This document shows positions 23,254-33,933 of a stretch of 64,000 bases of DNA, piece after piece. The position numbers were made by a program, and so were the translations under genes. Below the pieces are notes generated by a model. The model was not told the DNA's origin. It made no database searches and worked only from the letters and a program-made list of their open reading frames with translations. The first letter of the stretch is position 1, and every line of letters begins with the position of its first letter. The DNA is from Neptunomonas marina (GTDB lineage: Bacteria > Pseudomonadota > Gammaproteobacteria > Pseudomonadales > Balneatricaceae): NCBI RefSeq assembly GCF_004005935.1, contig NZ_SACQ01000002.1, positions 186,001 to 250,000 on the forward strand, read 5' to 3'.

Positions 23254-25587
23254 ATGCGCGCACTAAAGATTTTTCTCCGGCTTGGGATAGCACTCGCGTT
23301 TATCGGTATTATCGGCGCTGCCGCGTTGGGCGTTGGCCTGTATTACCATTTTTCGCCGAAACTACCGGATGTCGAGACACTAAAGGATGTTAAGTTCCAA
23401 ACACCTCTGAAGGTGCTCTCTAGTGATGGCAAGCTCATCGCAGAGTTTGGAGAGAAAAAGCGCATCCCCGTCAACTTTGAAGAGATACCACCAAACTTTG
23501 TTTATGCCCTAAGAGCCGCTGAAGATAGTCGTTTCTTTGAGCACTTCGGTATTGATGTCATTGGTTTAGCGCGCGCAGCAGTGCAGCTGGCTTCAAGCGG
23601 CCAGATTAAAAGTGGCGGCTCAACCATCACGATGCAGGTCGCGAAAAATTTCTTTCTAACACGCGAGCGTACGTTTGAGCGTAAGTTCAGCGAAATCCTT
23701 CTCTCTCTTAAGATAGAACAGTCATTATCAAAAGAGGAGATCATGGAGCTATACGTCAACAAAATCTATCTTGGTCACCGCTCGTATGGCATCCAAGCTG
23801 CTGCAAACACCTACTATGGCAAAAACATTGACGAGCTCAGCATTGCCCAGCTCGCAATGATCGCCGGATTGCCTAAAGCACCCTCTGCCTACAACCCAAT
23901 TACCAACCCGACACGCGCGCTGGAACGTCGTAACTGGATCTTAGGCCGTATGCAGAGCTTAAACTTCATCTCATCATCCGAGTATGAAAGCGCAGTCAAC
24001 ACGCCTGTCACAGCTAAGTACCACACAACGGATATCGAACTATACGCACCCTATATTGCGGAGATGGTACGAGGCGAGCTCTTCGAGCATTACGGTGAGG
24101 AGCTATACAGCGACGGCTTTACCGTCCACACGACAGTCGATAGCCGCATGCAAGAGGCAGCAAATACCGCGTTACGCAACGGTCTGCTCAGCTATGTTAA
24201 ACGCCACGGTTACCGAGGCCCTGAAAAACAGTTCGACATTAGCCAACTCAGCCTGACTGAGAAGCTACAACTACTGAAAGATGAAACCGCCTTCGCACAG
24301 GTAGAGCCTGCTTTAGTTATCGCTGTCGACGAAAAAAGCTTAATAGTGCTGCGTAAAGACGGTTCGGAAATCACCATTGACTGGGAGGGGCTAGCATGGG
24401 CAAAACCTTTCAAAACGGTCAACTACACAGGCGCTGCGCCCAAAAAAGCATCAGATATCGCTAAAGTGGGCGATTTAGTTCGTATTTTTAATACGGGCGA
24501 ACACTGGGAGCTCAGCCAAGTACCTAAGGTACAGGGCGCGCTGGTCGCGCTTAACCCTCAGACAGGTGCCGTTGAGTCATTGGCGGGCGGCTTTAGCTTC
24601 ACGCACAACAAATTCAACCGCGCAACTCAGGCACTGCGCCAACCGGGATCCAACTTTAAGCCTTTCATCTACGCAGCTGCACTCGAAAACGGCTTTACAC
24701 CTGCAACGATCGTCAATGACGCTCCGATAGTACAGAACGACTCATTAGATGAAGGCTGGCGACCAGAAAACTCAAACCGCAAGTTTGCTGGACCAACGCG
24801 CTTGCGGGTTGGGCTATACAAATCACGCAACCTTGTCTCAATTCGTGTTTTGCGCTCACTAGGAATCAGTAAAGGAATTGATTACCTCGCACGGTTTGGC
24901 TTCAACAAGGACACACTTCCTTCCAATCTAAGCTTATCGCTAGGCAGTGCGGACGTTACCCCGATGGAGCTAGCCACCGGCTATGCTGCGTTAGCCAACG
25001 GCGGTTATCGCGTTGCGCCCTTCTTCATTGATCGTATCGAGGACCAAGACGGTAATATCGTTTTCGAGAACAGCGCCCCCATGGTTTGTAGTGAGTGTGA
25101 TCATCCAGCACCTCGCATCATGGACAAACGCGCTAATTACCTCCTTTACAGTATGCTGCAAGACGTTATCCGCAAAGGCACCGCAACACGCGCTCGCGCG
25201 CTCAAGCGTAACGACTTGGCCGGTAAGACAGGGACAACCAACGAGCAGAAGGATGCATGGTTCTCGGGCTATAACGCCAACATTGTCGCAACCGCATGGG
25301 TCGGCTATGACCAACCCGCGCCGCTAGGCCGCCGCGAGTACGGTGGCACGGCAGCCTTGCCGATCTGGATCGACTTTATGCGCACAGCATTAGCCGATAC
25401 ACCAGAGTCACCACTCCCTGTCCCTGCCGGCATTGTACAAGCCCGCATCGATGCGCAAACGGGCTTACGCGCCCAACCCGGGCAAGGCAATACGATCTTT
25501 GAATACTTCAAAGCTGAGCAGCTGCCACGCCAAGGCTATAGTGCAACCGGCGCACCACCTGGCCAATCAGCTGAAGATATCTTTTAG
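23254..25587 (+). CDS. mrcA: Penicillin-binding protein 1A, bifunctional transglycosylase/transpeptidase
   Basis: A 777-residue class A PBP. An N-terminal membrane anchor (about 8-30) is followed by the GT51 glycosyltransferase with catalytic Glu90 in RAAEDSRFFEHFG and GGSTITMQVAKNFFL. An OB-like linker comes next (about 320-420, the PBP1A-specific insert). The transpeptidase has SxxK (Ser466-Lys469 in GSNFK), SxN in YKSRNLVS, and KTG at 658-660. It polymerises and cross-links peptidoglycan from the periplasmic face. It stands alone, divergent from pilM. Confidence 0.97.
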   Translation: MRALKIFLRLGIALAFIGIIGAAALGVGLYYHFSPKLPDVETLKDVKFQTPLKVLSSDGKLIAEFGEKKRIPVNFEEIPPNFVYALRAAEDSRFFEHFGIDVIGLARAAVQLASSGQIKSGGSTITMQVAKNFFLTRERTFERKFSEILLSLKIEQSLSKEEIMELYVNKIYLGHRSYGIQAAANTYYGKNIDELSIAQLAMIAGLPKAPSAYNPITNPTRALERRNWILGRMQSLNFISSSEYESAVNTPVTAKYHTTDIELYAPYIAEMVRGELFEHYGEELYSDGFTVHTTVDSRMQEAANTALRNGLLSYVKRHGYRGPEKQFDISQLSLTEKLQLLKDETAFAQVEPALVIAVDEKSLIVLRKDGSEITIDWEGLAWAKPFKTVNYTGAAPKKASDIAKVGDLVRIFNTGEHWELSQVPKVQGALVALNPQTGAVESLAGGFSFTHNKFNRATQALRQPGSNFKPFIYAAALENGFTPATIVNDAPIVQNDSLDEGWRPENSNRKFAGPTRLRVGLYKSRNLVSIRVLRSLGISKGIDYLARFGFNKDTLPSNLSLSLGSADVTPMELATGYAALANGGYRVAPFFIDRIEDQDGNIVFENSAPMVCSECDHPAPRIMDKRANYLLYSMLQDVIRKGTATRARALKRNDLAGKTGTTNEQKDAWFSGYNANIVATAWVGYDQPAPLGRREYGGTAALPIWIDFMRTALADTPESPLPVPAGIVQARIDAQTGLRAQPGQGNTIFEYFKAEQLPRQGYSATGAPPGQSAEDIF

Positions 25588-25599
25588 CATCACACTAAG

Positions 25600-25631
25600 G
25601 CCGCTTGCCTTAACGCCTAATGGCAAGCGGC
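25600..25631. repeat. 10-bp perfect hairpin after mrcA
   Basis: GCCGCTTGCC (25600-25609) and GGCAAGCGGC (25622-25631) form a perfect stem with a 12-base loop beginning 12 bases after the mrcA stop. No T-run follows. A second small hairpin (CTCTTC/GAAGAG, 25641-25654) lies between it and the true terminator. Confidence 0.6.
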
Positions 25632-25677
25632 GATTACTAGCTCTTCCCGAAGAGCAAATCCTGCTTTTCGCAGACAC

Positions 25678-25706
25678 AAAAAAGCCCAGCATAAGCTGGG
25701 CTTTTT
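25678..25706. terminator. Bidirectional terminator between mrcA and maeB
   Basis: AGCCCAGC (25683-25690) and GCTGGGCT (25695-25702) form an 8-bp stem with an ATAA loop. An A-run lies on the left and TTTTT on the right, so it can serve both converging genes. Confidence 0.92.
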
Positions 25707-25727
25707 AGATCATCTTCCTAACCTTAG

Positions 25728-26996
25728 TTAACGCTTCTCATCCGCCAAAGTTGTCAACGGATAGTGAGCTGGCAGCGGATCACGAGCAACGCCCGTATCA
25801 ATCGCAGCCTGGGCAACTGCCATAGATAGCGCACTGTATAAGCGCGAATCTGTTGGCTTAGGAATGATGTATTCGCGACCAAACTCCAGCGATTCAAGAC
25901 CGTAAGCATCAAGCACTTCTTGAGTCACTGGTTCTTTTGCCAAGTCAGCCAGCGCACGGACAGCTGCCGCTTTCATCTCTTCGTTAATGGCAGATGCACG
26001 AACATCTAACGCACCACGGAAGATGAATGGGAAGCCCAATACATTGTTAACTTGGTTCGGGAAGTCGGAACGGCCTGTACCGATGATCACGTCAGAGCGC
26101 GCTTCATGCGCAACTTCTGGACGAATCTCTGGATCAGGGTTAGCGCAGGCAAACACAACAGGGTTGTCTGCCATTTTCTTCAATTGCTCTGCAGACAGAA
26201 GATTTGGACCGGATAGACCAACAAATACGTCAGCTCCATCGACCGCATCATCTAGCGTGCGCTTATCTGTCTCGGTTGCAAAGATTGCTTTCTCGGTAGT
26301 CAGGTCTTCACGGCCAGAGTGGATCACACCCTTACGGTCAAGCATATAAATATTCTCGACCTTGGCTCCCATATTCAATAGCAGCTTCATACATGCGACA
26401 GCTGCAGCACCTGCACCTAGGGTAACGATAGTAGCGTCTTCTAGTTTTTTACCTGCCAATTCCAGCGCATTGATCATACCAGCAGCTGTTACGATAGCAG
26501 TGCCGTGTTGGTCGTCGTGGAATACAGGAATATTGCAACGTTCGATCAAGGCGCGCTCGATTTCGAAACACTCAGGTGCCTTGATATCCTCAAGGTTGAT
26601 ACCACCAAATGTCTCAGCAATACGCGCTACTGTGTCGATAAAAGCTTGTGGGCTTTCTGCATCTACCTCGATATCGATAGAGTCGATGCCTGCAAACTTT
26701 TTAAACAGTAGAGACTTACCTTCCATTACTGGCTTAGACGCCAATGGACCTAAGTCACCCAGACCAAGGATCGCAGAACCGTTTGAGATCACTGCCACCA
26801 AGTTCCCTTTAGCTGTGTACTTATAAGCGTTTTCTGGGTCCTTAGCGATTTCGCGGACAGGTTCCGCAACACCAGGACTATACGCCAAAGCAAGATCACG
26901 GGCAGTTTCAGCTGATGTAGACAGCTCGACACTAATTTTACCAGGACGAGGGTTCGCGTGGTAATCCAGTGCCGCTTGTTTTAGATCTTCAGACAT
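25728..26996 (-). CDS. maeB: Malic enzyme, short form
   Basis: A 422-residue oxidative decarboxylase that converts malate to pyruvate and CO2. It has the malic-enzyme N-terminal domain (YSPGVAEPVREI, YTAKGNLVAVISNGSAILGLG) and the metal-site motif FHDDQHGTAIV. The Rossmann domain follows (TLGAGAAAVACMKLL). It lacks the phosphotransacetylase-like extension of enterobacterial MaeB, matching the 420-residue form next to mrcA in Pseudomonas. NADP preference is assumed from that relative. I chose the ATG at 26996 (MSEDLKQAALDYH) rather than an in-frame start 39 bases upstream because of family length and the promoter position. Confidence 0.93.
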   Translation of the reverse strand: MSEDLKQAALDYHANPRPGKISVELSTSAETARDLALAYSPGVAEPVREIAKDPENAYKYTAKGNLVAVISNGSAILGLGDLGPLASKPVMEGKSLLFKKFAGIDSIDIEVDAESPQAFIDTVARIAETFGGINLEDIKAPECFEIERALIERCNIPVFHDDQHGTAIVTAAGMINALELAGKKLEDATIVTLGAGAAAVACMKLLLNMGAKVENIYMLDRKGVIHSGREDLTTEKAIFATETDKRTLDDAVDGADVFVGLSGPNLLSAEQLKKMADNPVVFACANPDPEIRPEVAHEARSDVIIGTGRSDFPNQVNNVLGFPFIFRGALDVRASAINEEMKAAAVRALADLAKEPVTQEVLDAYGLESLEFGREYIIPKPTDSRLYSALSMAVAQAAIDTGVARDPLPAHYPLTTLADEKR

Positions 26997-27038
26997 GGTT
27001 GCTTTTCCAAAATTTAAATAATAAAAGACGGACAAACA

Positions 27039-27067
27039 ATCATATAGAAAAGGGTTTTAGCGAACAA
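27039..27067 (-). promoter_or_regulatory. Candidate sigma-70 promoter for maeB
   Basis: On the minus strand TTGTTC (27067-27062) and TATGAT (27044-27039) are separated by exactly 17 bases. The predicted start lies about 35 bases upstream of the maeB ATG. Confidence 0.6.
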
Positions 27068-27380
27068 CCACTCACATTCGCTTATATTGGAATCAATTTT
27101 CCTTTCAAACGCTTTTTCGACAAAAAGGTTTACTAAAAATGAACAAATCGCACGAAATTTTCCGCGATTTTGTAAAATCAAGCGCCGCTAAACAAAGAAT
27201 GATTAATATTGGCACGGCCTAGAAAAAACCGGCTTGTGAATGCCAGCAGATATAAAAACACATTTAAGCAACTAGAAACCTTGCCCGTTCGGATATAAGT
27301 AACGCGTAAGCGCCGCACTCCGCTCACTCACTCATCAAACCAGCAACACAGTGCGGCCCGCATCCAACGCCGAGATCAAA
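27068..27380. other. Gene-poor gap between maeB and rpmE
   Basis: About 310 AT-rich bases with no convincing gene. A 27-codon open frame at 27139-27222 has only a distant AAAGG and no recognisable product. A loose inverted repeat (CCGCACT / AGTGCGG) lies near 27313-27360. It may hold an unrecognised small RNA or be decayed sequence; I see no tRNA. Confidence 0.5.
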
Positions 27381-27383
27381 AAC

Positions 27384-27410
27384 AAAAAAGGCGCCAACAA
27401 GGCGCCTTTT
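27384..27410. terminator. Terminator downstream of rpmE
   Basis: GGCGCC (27390-27395) and GGCGCC (27401-27406) form a 6-bp stem with loop AACAA, flanked by an A-run at 27384-27389 and TTTT at 27407-27410. On the minus strand it follows the rpmE stop by about 16 bases. Confidence 0.88.
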
Positions 27411-27426
27411 CAGAATTGTTCGCGTA

Positions 27427-27645
27427 TTACGCTTTCTTAGTACCGATTGCACCAAAACGCTTGTTGAAGCGGTCGATACGGCCACCAGAAGTCGCTTCTT
27501 TCTGCTTACCAGTGTAGAAAGGGTGGCATTGGCTGCATACGTCTACGTGCATATCAGAGCACATAGTCGAGCTAGTTTTCATTGTGTTACCGCAAGAACA
27601 AGTAATCGTTACTTCTTCATATTTTGGGTGGATATCAGCGCGCAT
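27427..27645 (-). CDS. rpmE: 50S ribosomal protein L31, zinc-binding form
   Basis: A 72-residue ribosomal protein. It begins [20 protein letters not shown] and contains [13 protein letters not shown] and [11 protein letters not shown]. The four zinc cysteines of the C+ type (Cys16, Cys18, Cys37, Cys40) are retained, so it is the primary rather than the zinc-independent paralogue. GAGG sits five bases before the ATG at 27645; an in-frame upstream start is rejected by family length. Confidence 0.97.
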   Translation of the reverse strand: MRADIHPKYEEVTITCSCGNTMKTSSTMCSDMHVDVCSQCHPFYTGKQKEATSGGRIDRFNKRFGAIGTKKA

Positions 27646-27716
27646 ATTAACCTCGGCTTTTCGTTGCACCGCCACTCAGTCATCTATGCTGAGCACCGTA
27701 CAAAGATTTTTAAATA

Positions 27717-27780
27717 ATACCGTGAAACCGGCATAAAATCGTAGGCGGCGAATTATACACGACCCAACCACCAAAACAAG
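27717..27780 (-). promoter_or_regulatory. Candidate rpmE promoter and leader hairpin
   Basis: A perfect TATAAT lies on the minus strand at 27757-27752, with a weak -35 (TTGTTT at 27779-27774, 16-base spacer). Transcription from here gives a leader of about 100 bases. The leader can fold a 6-bp hairpin (27717-27722 with 27729-27734, one G-U pair). Confidence 0.45.
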
Positions 27781-27882
27781 TGTCAATACCCTGCGCCGCT
27801 GAGGGCTTGGCGCGGCTTCCATCGACGGCCTACAATGGCGCCATACCCAATCACATGTACAACTGAGCAGTCCGATATCGAT

Positions 27883-30066
27883 ATGAACATCCTGCGCCTT
27901 GCAATCCCTTCGCCACTGCGGCGCACGTTCGACTACCTAGCACGCTCACCTGAAGACAGCGAGCTCAAACCCGGAACGCGAATTAAAGTCTCTTTTGGGC
28001 GGCGCGAGCTGATTGGCCTATTGTTGGAAGTTGTCGACAAAACCGACATTCCAAGCGATAAACTGAAACCCATCATCGCGGTGCTGGATGAAAAACCTGT
28101 TATACCAAGTTACATTATCGACTTAGCACTATGGGCAGCTGACTACTATCAACACCCGTTAGGTGATGCGCTTTTCCATGCCGTGCCAACCTACTTACGT
28201 AAAGGAAATAGCGCCCACCTTGCGCCACATACTGTTTGGTGCGCAGAGCCTCTGGGGGCTGAAAAAATCTCGAGCCGCGCCTCAGCCCAAAAAGCGCTAT
28301 TTGAGCTGATTAGCGCTCATGAACATGGTGTTAGCAAGGCCGCTCTCACTGCCGAAGGGGCCAATACCGCGCTGCTCTCTAAACTTGCCGCAAGCGGAGC
28401 CATTTCAGAGCACGAAATATCAGCAACCCCAAACCACCCCGAACACCTGCTAAAAGAGCCGCCTTTGGCGCTCAACACTGAACAACAAGCGGCTCTACAC
28501 CGCATCACCGAGAGCGAAGGATTTACCAGTTACCTGCTTGACGGTGTCACCGGCTCGGGCAAAACGGAAGTTTATCTACAAGCCATTCATCACTGTTTGA
28601 GCTCTGGCCGCCAAGCACTCGTACTGGTGCCAGAAATAGGCCTCACGCCACAAACGCTGCAGCGCTTCCATCATCGCTTTCGCTGCGACATTGTAGTCAT
28701 GCACTCCAACCTTACCGATAAGCAGCGCTTCGAAGCTTGGAGCAAAGCCAAATCAGGGCAAGCAGCCATTGTTATCGGCACACGCTCCGCCATCTTCACG
28801 CCGCTTGAAACGGCCGGCATTATTATCGTCGATGAGGAACATGACGGATCCTTTAAACAACAAGATGGGTTTCGCTACTCAGCTCGAGATCTAGCCATCG
28901 TACGCGGCCATGGCGAGCAGATCCCAGTGGTTTTAGGCAGCGCCACACCTGCGCTTGAGAGTCTTGCAAACTGCCACAAGCAGCGTTCTAACCACCTGAC
29001 ACTGCGTAGCCGCGCAGGTAACGCCCAAGCGCCAACGTTCGCACTGCTAGATATCCGCAAAAAACCGCTGACCAACGGCTTTTCCAGCGATTTGTTAGCC
29101 CTCATTAAGAAACACTTAGAGAGCGGCACACAGGCACTGATCTTTATTAATCGCCGTGGTTTCGCGCCCAGTCTCATGTGCCATAGCTGCGGCTGGATTT
29201 CCGAGTGCCGGCGCTGCGATGCGCGGATGACTCTGCACCAATCCCCACCTCACCTGCACTGCCACCATTGTGACAGCCAGCGTCCGATACCGCGCCAGTG
29301 CGACCATTGCGGGGCAGATGACCTACGCCCGATGGGCACCGGCACGGAACGCGCAGAGATGACCCTTAAGCAACACTTTAACGATGTGCCTATCTTGCGT
29401 GTTGACCGCGACAGTACGGCCCGCAAAGGTGCGATGGATAACATTATTGCCGAGACGCTTAAAGGCGAGCCATGCATCCTCATTGGCACTCAGATGCTCG
29501 CCAAAGGGCACCACTTCCCCAAAGTAACGCTCGTTGCAATTCTAGATGCCGATGGCGGCCTGTTTAGCACAGATTTTCACGGCATGGAGCGCACCGCGCA
29601 GCTGATTATGCAAGTTGCAGGACGAGCAGGGCGCGCAAGCCACCCAGGCCACGTGGTGCTGCAAACGCATCAGCCAGACCACCCGCTTCTAAATACGTTG
29701 ACCACACAGGGGTATGAAGCGTTTGCGAAGGAGGAGCTCCTACTGCGCCAGCAATACCACCAACCTCCCTTTACGCATATGGCGCTACTGCGTGCCGAAG
29801 CATCCACTCAGGGGCGCAGCATAGCTCTTCTCCAAGCGATCCGAGACCACTTTTCACCGCACGCGCCCTACTGCCAGTGGTCGGGACCATTCCCCTCTCC
29901 CATGGAGAAGCGCGCCGGTGTTTATCGCGCTCAAGTATCACTCACCGCCGCGCAGCGCCCTGCACTGCAACACCTACTCAAACTCATCTGTACTACACTA
30001 GAAACTCATCCTTTAGCAAACAAAGTGCGTTGGTCAGTTGACGTCGATCCGTACGACCTCTACTAA
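27883..30066 (+). CDS. priA: Primosomal replication-restart helicase PriA
   Basis: A 727-residue 3'-5' DNA helicase that reloads replication at stalled forks. It contains the N-terminal 3'BD domain ([19 protein letters not shown]), Walker [10 protein letters not shown] (residues 221-229, Lys227) and DEEH Walker B ([13 protein letters not shown]). The zinc-binding insert has eight cysteines ([13 protein letters not shown] ... [17 protein letters not shown]). The helicase motif QVAGRAGR follows. I chose the ATG at 27883 because it begins the conserved domain, though no clear ribosome-binding site precedes it; an ATG 48 bases upstream is in frame. It is divergent from rpmE. Confidence 0.96.
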   Translation: MNILRLAIPSPLRRTFDYLARSPEDSELKPGTRIKVSFGRRELIGLLLEVVDKTDIPSDKLKPIIAVLDEKPVIPSYIIDLALWAADYYQHPLGDALFHAVPTYLRKGNSAHLAPHTVWCAEPLGAEKISSRASAQKALFELISAHEHGVSKAALTAEGANTALLSKLAASGAISEHEISATPNHPEHLLKEPPLALNTEQQAALHRITESEGFTSYLLDGVTGSGKTEVYLQAIHHCLSSGRQALVLVPEIGLTPQTLQRFHHRFRCDIVVMHSNLTDKQRFEAWSKAKSGQAAIVIGTRSAIFTPLETAGIIIVDEEHDGSFKQQDGFRYSARDLAIVRGHGEQIPVVLGSATPALESLANCHKQRSNHLTLRSRAGNAQAPTFALLDIRKKPLTNGFSSDLLALIKKHLESGTQALIFINRRGFAPSLMCHSCGWISECRRCDARMTLHQSPPHLHCHHCDSQRPIPRQCDHCGADDLRPMGTGTERAEMTLKQHFNDVPILRVDRDSTARKGAMDNIIAETLKGEPCILIGTQMLAKGHHFPKVTLVAILDADGGLFSTDFHGMERTAQLIMQVAGRAGRASHPGHVVLQTHQPDHPLLNTLTTQGYEAFAKEELLLRQQYHQPPFTHMALLRAEASTQGRSIALLQAIRDHFSPHAPYCQWSGPFPSPMEKRAGVYRAQVSLTAAQRPALQHLLKLICTTLETHPLANKVRWSVDVDPYDLY

Positions 30067-30146
30067 TATTTAGTCGTACAGGTTTGTACTTAACTGCCGA
30101 CACTACTTTAATAATCATTACAAAAACAAAAAGAAGAATTGGGCTA

Positions 30147-32117
30147 ATGAAAATTTCACAAAAGATCTTGGCAAGCTTCGCTATTCTCACCTTGACCATT
30201 CTTATCGTTGGAATTGGCGGTATCGTTGGCATTGGAGATATCAACAAGCAACTCAGAGTCGTGACGGATGACTCGGTACCTAAACTTATGGATAGCTACC
30301 AGCAGATCGTGCGCATCAATCAAGCAAACCAAGCACTGCTCAAACTGCTGAATAATCCACTGGATAAGTTTGATGAATATGCTGAAAGTTTTAACGGACA
30401 CTACACCGCCTTTGAAGAGCAGGTAGCAACACTTAAGAGTGGCCAGCCAGCGGATAGCAAGTTAGCTACGACGCTTGAGCAGGTTCAAGCAGAGGGTAGC
30501 GCATACCAAGCGAAAGCTACTGACATCCAAGCGCTGTATAAAACGGTTAACAAGACTCGAGCCGAAGTGATCACCGAGACCCAGATGTTCCAATCGCAGA
30601 TAGATTCTCTCTCTAACTGGGGCCAACGCTATCTATCCAACGATCCACCAGAGCTACCCATGATTGAGATTCGTAAAATCATGCGTACAGCGAATAAATT
30701 ACGCCTTTCAATACGCGGGTATCAGCGCACGCGGGATATCGAACGCCTCGTGAGTTCTGCTGAGAAGAACCGTGATTTGCTCACAGAGCAGTTCAACAAC
30801 TTCAAACAGATCGAGAGCGATGGCGCTCGCATAGAAGGCATCATTGTTGGCATTCAAGCCTCAATCCATCGAGAGATCGGTCTAATGGGCGCCTACATCA
30901 AGCTAGATCAAGCCCAGAAGCAACTGCAAGCAACGCTGAACCAAGCGGAAACTCATCTCACCTCGACAGCAACGATGCTAGATAGCGTCCTACAGATGAC
31001 ATTGGCGGACACGCAAGCCGCGCGTGCGTCAGCTAAAAGCACCATCGACACAAGCCGCATGTTGATTATCGGTTTATGTATTGCGGCTATTGTATTGGCG
31101 GTTATTGTTGGTATTGCTGTGCTAAACACCATTCGCCGCCCTCTCAGCGCCATTCAGAAGAGCCTTGAAGAGGTGCGCGATGGTAACTTGACCACGCGTT
31201 TTGATGATCATCGCAATGATGAGTTTGGCCAGTTGGCGCAGAGCCTCAACTTGGTTGTTAACAGCCTACAAGAGATTCTCAACCGCATCGTCAATAACAC
31301 GCAGCAGCTGGCATCAGTGGCTGAGAGCAACGCTTCCACCAGCCAAGAGACAACGTCAGCCATGGCGGAGCAAAGCCGCCAGCTTGAGCTAACCGCAGCG
31401 GCGGCAACCGAGATGGAGAGCACCGTCAGCGATGTATCCCAGCACTCTGACTCCACATTGCAAGCAGTACAAAACTGCGAATCACTCAGCTTTGATGTTG
31501 TGGGCAAAATGGGGCAAACCCGTGAGAGCATTACATCGCAATCCTCAGCTATCGAGGGTGCCGTGCACGCCTCAACTGAGCTTGAAAATGATAGTAAAAA
31601 GATCGACACCATTCTGGAGACGATCAACACCATTGCCGAGCAGACCAATTTACTGGCCCTCAATGCGGCCATTGAAGCAGCCCGTGCCGGAGATCATGGC
31701 CGTGGCTTCGCGGTAGTTGCCGATGAGGTGCGCCAACTCGCGAGCCGCACACAGAACTCTACGGAAGAGATCCAAAACATGGTTAGCAGTATGCAAAGCC
31801 GCATTCGCAGCGTGGCCGATAATATGCGCAATAGCCACGACCAAGCGACAGCCTGTGTCGAGTATGCTCAGTCTTCCAGTGATGCTCTAGAAACGATGCA
31901 AGAAGCGATTAGCAGCATTCGCGACATGAATACTCATATCGCCGAAGCCGCCGCCCAGCAGAACTCTGCTGTTCGCGAAGTCAACCAAACACTGGTTGGC
32001 ATCAGTGAAGTCGCCACCGAAACATCAATGGGTGCCGAGCGTGCCGCTCAGAGTAGCAGCACGCTTTTAAGCATTGTCCAAGAGCAGCGTCAGTTGATCT
32101 CCCGTTTTCGGATTTAA
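30147..32117 (+). CDS. Methyl-accepting chemotaxis protein
   Basis: A 656-residue chemoreceptor. TM1 lies at about 9-32 ([23 protein letters not shown]). A helical periplasmic sensor of about 270 residues and TM2 near 305-328 ([22 protein letters not shown]) follow. After these come a HAMP linker ([20 protein letters not shown]) and a cytoplasmic signalling coiled coil with the conserved tip [20 protein letters not shown] and [15 protein letters not shown]. No C-terminal CheR-binding pentapeptide is present. The sensor looks like a four-helix-bundle type, but the ligand is unknown. It is preceded by priA on the same strand with an 80-base gap. Confidence 0.93.
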   Translation: MKISQKILASFAILTLTILIVGIGGIVGIGDINKQLRVVTDDSVPKLMDSYQQIVRINQANQALLKLLNNPLDKFDEYAESFNGHYTAFEEQVATLKSGQPADSKLATTLEQVQAEGSAYQAKATDIQALYKTVNKTRAEVITETQMFQSQIDSLSNWGQRYLSNDPPELPMIEIRKIMRTANKLRLSIRGYQRTRDIERLVSSAEKNRDLLTEQFNNFKQIESDGARIEGIIVGIQASIHREIGLMGAYIKLDQAQKQLQATLNQAETHLTSTATMLDSVLQMTLADTQAARASAKSTIDTSRMLIIGLCIAAIVLAVIVGIAVLNTIRRPLSAIQKSLEEVRDGNLTTRFDDHRNDEFGQLAQSLNLVVNSLQEILNRIVNNTQQLASVAESNASTSQETTSAMAEQSRQLELTAAAATEMESTVSDVSQHSDSTLQAVQNCESLSFDVVGKMGQTRESITSQSSAIEGAVHASTELENDSKKIDTILETINTIAEQTNLLALNAAIEAARAGDHGRGFAVVADEVRQLASRTQNSTEEIQNMVSSMQSRIRSVADNMRNSHDQATACVEYAQSSSDALETMQEAISSIRDMNTHIAEAAAQQNSAVREVNQTLVGISEVATETSMGAERAAQSSSTLLSIVQEQRQLISRFRI

Positions 32118-32142
32118 ACACCAATAAAATGCTCGGATGCAG

Positions 32143-32169
32143 TGGTCGGGGGTTAACATCCCCCGACCA
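32143..32169. repeat. GC-rich 10-bp perfect hairpin between the chemoreceptor gene and argS
   Basis: TGGTCGGGGG (32143-32152) and CCCCCGACCA (32160-32169) pair perfectly around a 7-base loop. It follows the chemoreceptor stop by 25 bases and precedes argS by 59. There is no U-tract, so it may be a 3'-end stabiliser or part of the argS leader. Confidence 0.6.
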
Positions 32170-32228
32170 ACAAGAGATAATAGCCGGTCTTTTAACCCAT
32201 TCTTGAATCGACCGGTATTTAACAACAG

Positions 32229-33914
32229 ATGAAACAGCAAATCGCAGATATTATCAGCGCCGCCGTTCAGGCTCTGATCGAAAACGGCACCTTGGGCGCC
32301 GACGTGCAACCGAAAATCATGGTTGAAAATACACGTGATAAGTCCCACGGTGATTTCGCATCTAACATTGCAATGACTCTGGCAAAACCGGCTCGACGCA
32401 ACCCGCGCGAGCTCGCACAAATGCTCGTTGACGCGCTACCTGCTTCTGAGTTCGTAGAGAAAACAGAGATCGCAGGTCCAGGTTTTATCAACTTTTTCGT
32501 CAGCGACGCATCCACCAGCAGCTTGATCAAGGCGATCCTGACACAAGCTGACGCGTACGGCCGCAACGATAGCGGCGCTGGTAAAAAAGCACAGGTTGAA
32601 TTCGTGTCAGCAAACCCGACAGGGCCACTGCACATCGGGCATGGCCGTGGCGCGGCGGTCGGCGATTGCCTTTGCCGCTTGATGGAAGCGAATGGTTGGG
32701 ATGTTACCCGTGAGTTTTACTACAACGATGCGGGTGCGCAGATCAATAACTTGGCGCTCTCCGTGCAAGCTCGCTGCAAGGGTCTCACACCGGAAGACCC
32801 TAGCTGGCCAGCTGACGGCTACCGTGGTGAGTATATCGTTGAGTTAGCTGATAGCTTCATGCGCGGCGACACCGTAACATCAGAAGACCAGAGCTTTACC
32901 GGCACTCAAGATGCTGATGATCTAGACGCGATTCGCCACTTTGCGGTGGCTTACCTGCGCCACGAGCAAGACTTAGACCTGAAAGCTTTCGGTGTCGACT
33001 TTGATGTCTACTTCCTAGAGTCCTCACTTTACGCTGATGGCAAAGTGGAAGCTGCCGTCAATACGCTTATCGAAAACGACTTCACTTATGAAGAGGACGG
33101 CGCATTATGGCTGCGTACTACCGACTTTGGTGATGACAAAGACCGCGTGATGCGCAAGAAAGAGGGCGGTTATACCTACTTCGTCCCTGATGTCGCTTAT
33201 CACTTGGATAAATGGCAGCGTGGTTTCGATACAGTCATCAATGAGCAAGGCGCTGACCACCACGGCACCATTGCCCGCGTACGAGCAGGCCTGCAAGCAC
33301 TCAATACCGGGATTCCAAAAGGCTGGCCGGACTACGTGCTGCACCAGATGGTGACCGTCATGCGTGGCGGTGAAGAAGTTAAGATCTCAAAACGTGCGGG
33401 TAGCTACCTTACCCTGCGGGACCTTATCGATGAAGTAGGCCGCGATGCGACACGTTTCTTCCTCGCTGCTCGCAAATCCGACAGCCACCTAACATTCGAT
33501 ATCGACCTTGCCCGCTCAGAGTCAGCAGACAACCCGGTTTATTACATTCAATACGCTCATGCGCGTGTCTGCTCGATCTTCCGTAAGCTTGCAGAAAACA
33601 ACTGGAGCTGGGATGAGGAAACAGGTATCGCCGCTTTAGGTAGCCTCACACTGGATTCAGAGAAGCAACTAGTGATGAACCTAGGCCGCTACCCGGAGGT
33701 TGTGCGCAACGCAGCGGCAGCGCGCGAGCCACACCAGATCGCTAACTACCTGAAAGACCTAGCGGCAGACTTCCATACCTACTACAACTCTGAGAAGACG
33801 CTAGTCGAAGACGCCGATGTTCGTAATGCGCGCTTGACGCTGGCACTTGCTGTACGCCACGTACTTGCCAACGGACTTGGCCTGCTGGGTGTTAGCGCAC
33901 CCGAGCAGATGTAA
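32229..33914 (+). CDS. argS: Arginyl-tRNA synthetase
   Basis: A 561-residue class I synthetase. It has the N-terminal Add-1 tRNA-binding domain, the HIGH motif at 135-138 in [15 protein letters not shown] and a degenerate KMSKS ([14 protein letters not shown]). The DALR anticodon-binding domain is at the C-terminus ([20 protein letters not shown] onward). It charges tRNA-Arg in the cytoplasm. It is followed after 19 bases by a SPOR-domain gene, the same pairing as in Pseudomonas. Confidence 0.98.
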   Translation: MKQQIADIISAAVQALIENGTLGADVQPKIMVENTRDKSHGDFASNIAMTLAKPARRNPRELAQMLVDALPASEFVEKTEIAGPGFINFFVSDASTSSLIKAILTQADAYGRNDSGAGKKAQVEFVSANPTGPLHIGHGRGAAVGDCLCRLMEANGWDVTREFYYNDAGAQINNLALSVQARCKGLTPEDPSWPADGYRGEYIVELADSFMRGDTVTSEDQSFTGTQDADDLDAIRHFAVAYLRHEQDLDLKAFGVDFDVYFLESSLYADGKVEAAVNTLIENDFTYEEDGALWLRTTDFGDDKDRVMRKKEGGYTYFVPDVAYHLDKWQRGFDTVINEQGADHHGTIARVRAGLQALNTGIPKGWPDYVLHQMVTVMRGGEEVKISKRAGSYLTLRDLIDEVGRDATRFFLAARKSDSHLTFDIDLARSESADNPVYYIQYAHARVCSIFRKLAENNWSWDEETGIAALGSLTLDSEKQLVMNLGRYPEVVRNAAAAREPHQIANYLKDLAADFHTYYNSEKTLVEDADVRNARLTLALAVRHVLANGLGLLGVSAPEQM

Positions 33915-33933
33915 GACACAGGAGGTCTGCTCT

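Noticed and set aside
27139..27222. 27-codon frame in the maeB-rpmE gap
   Set aside because: Only a distant AAAGG, no recognisable product; chance frames of this size are common.
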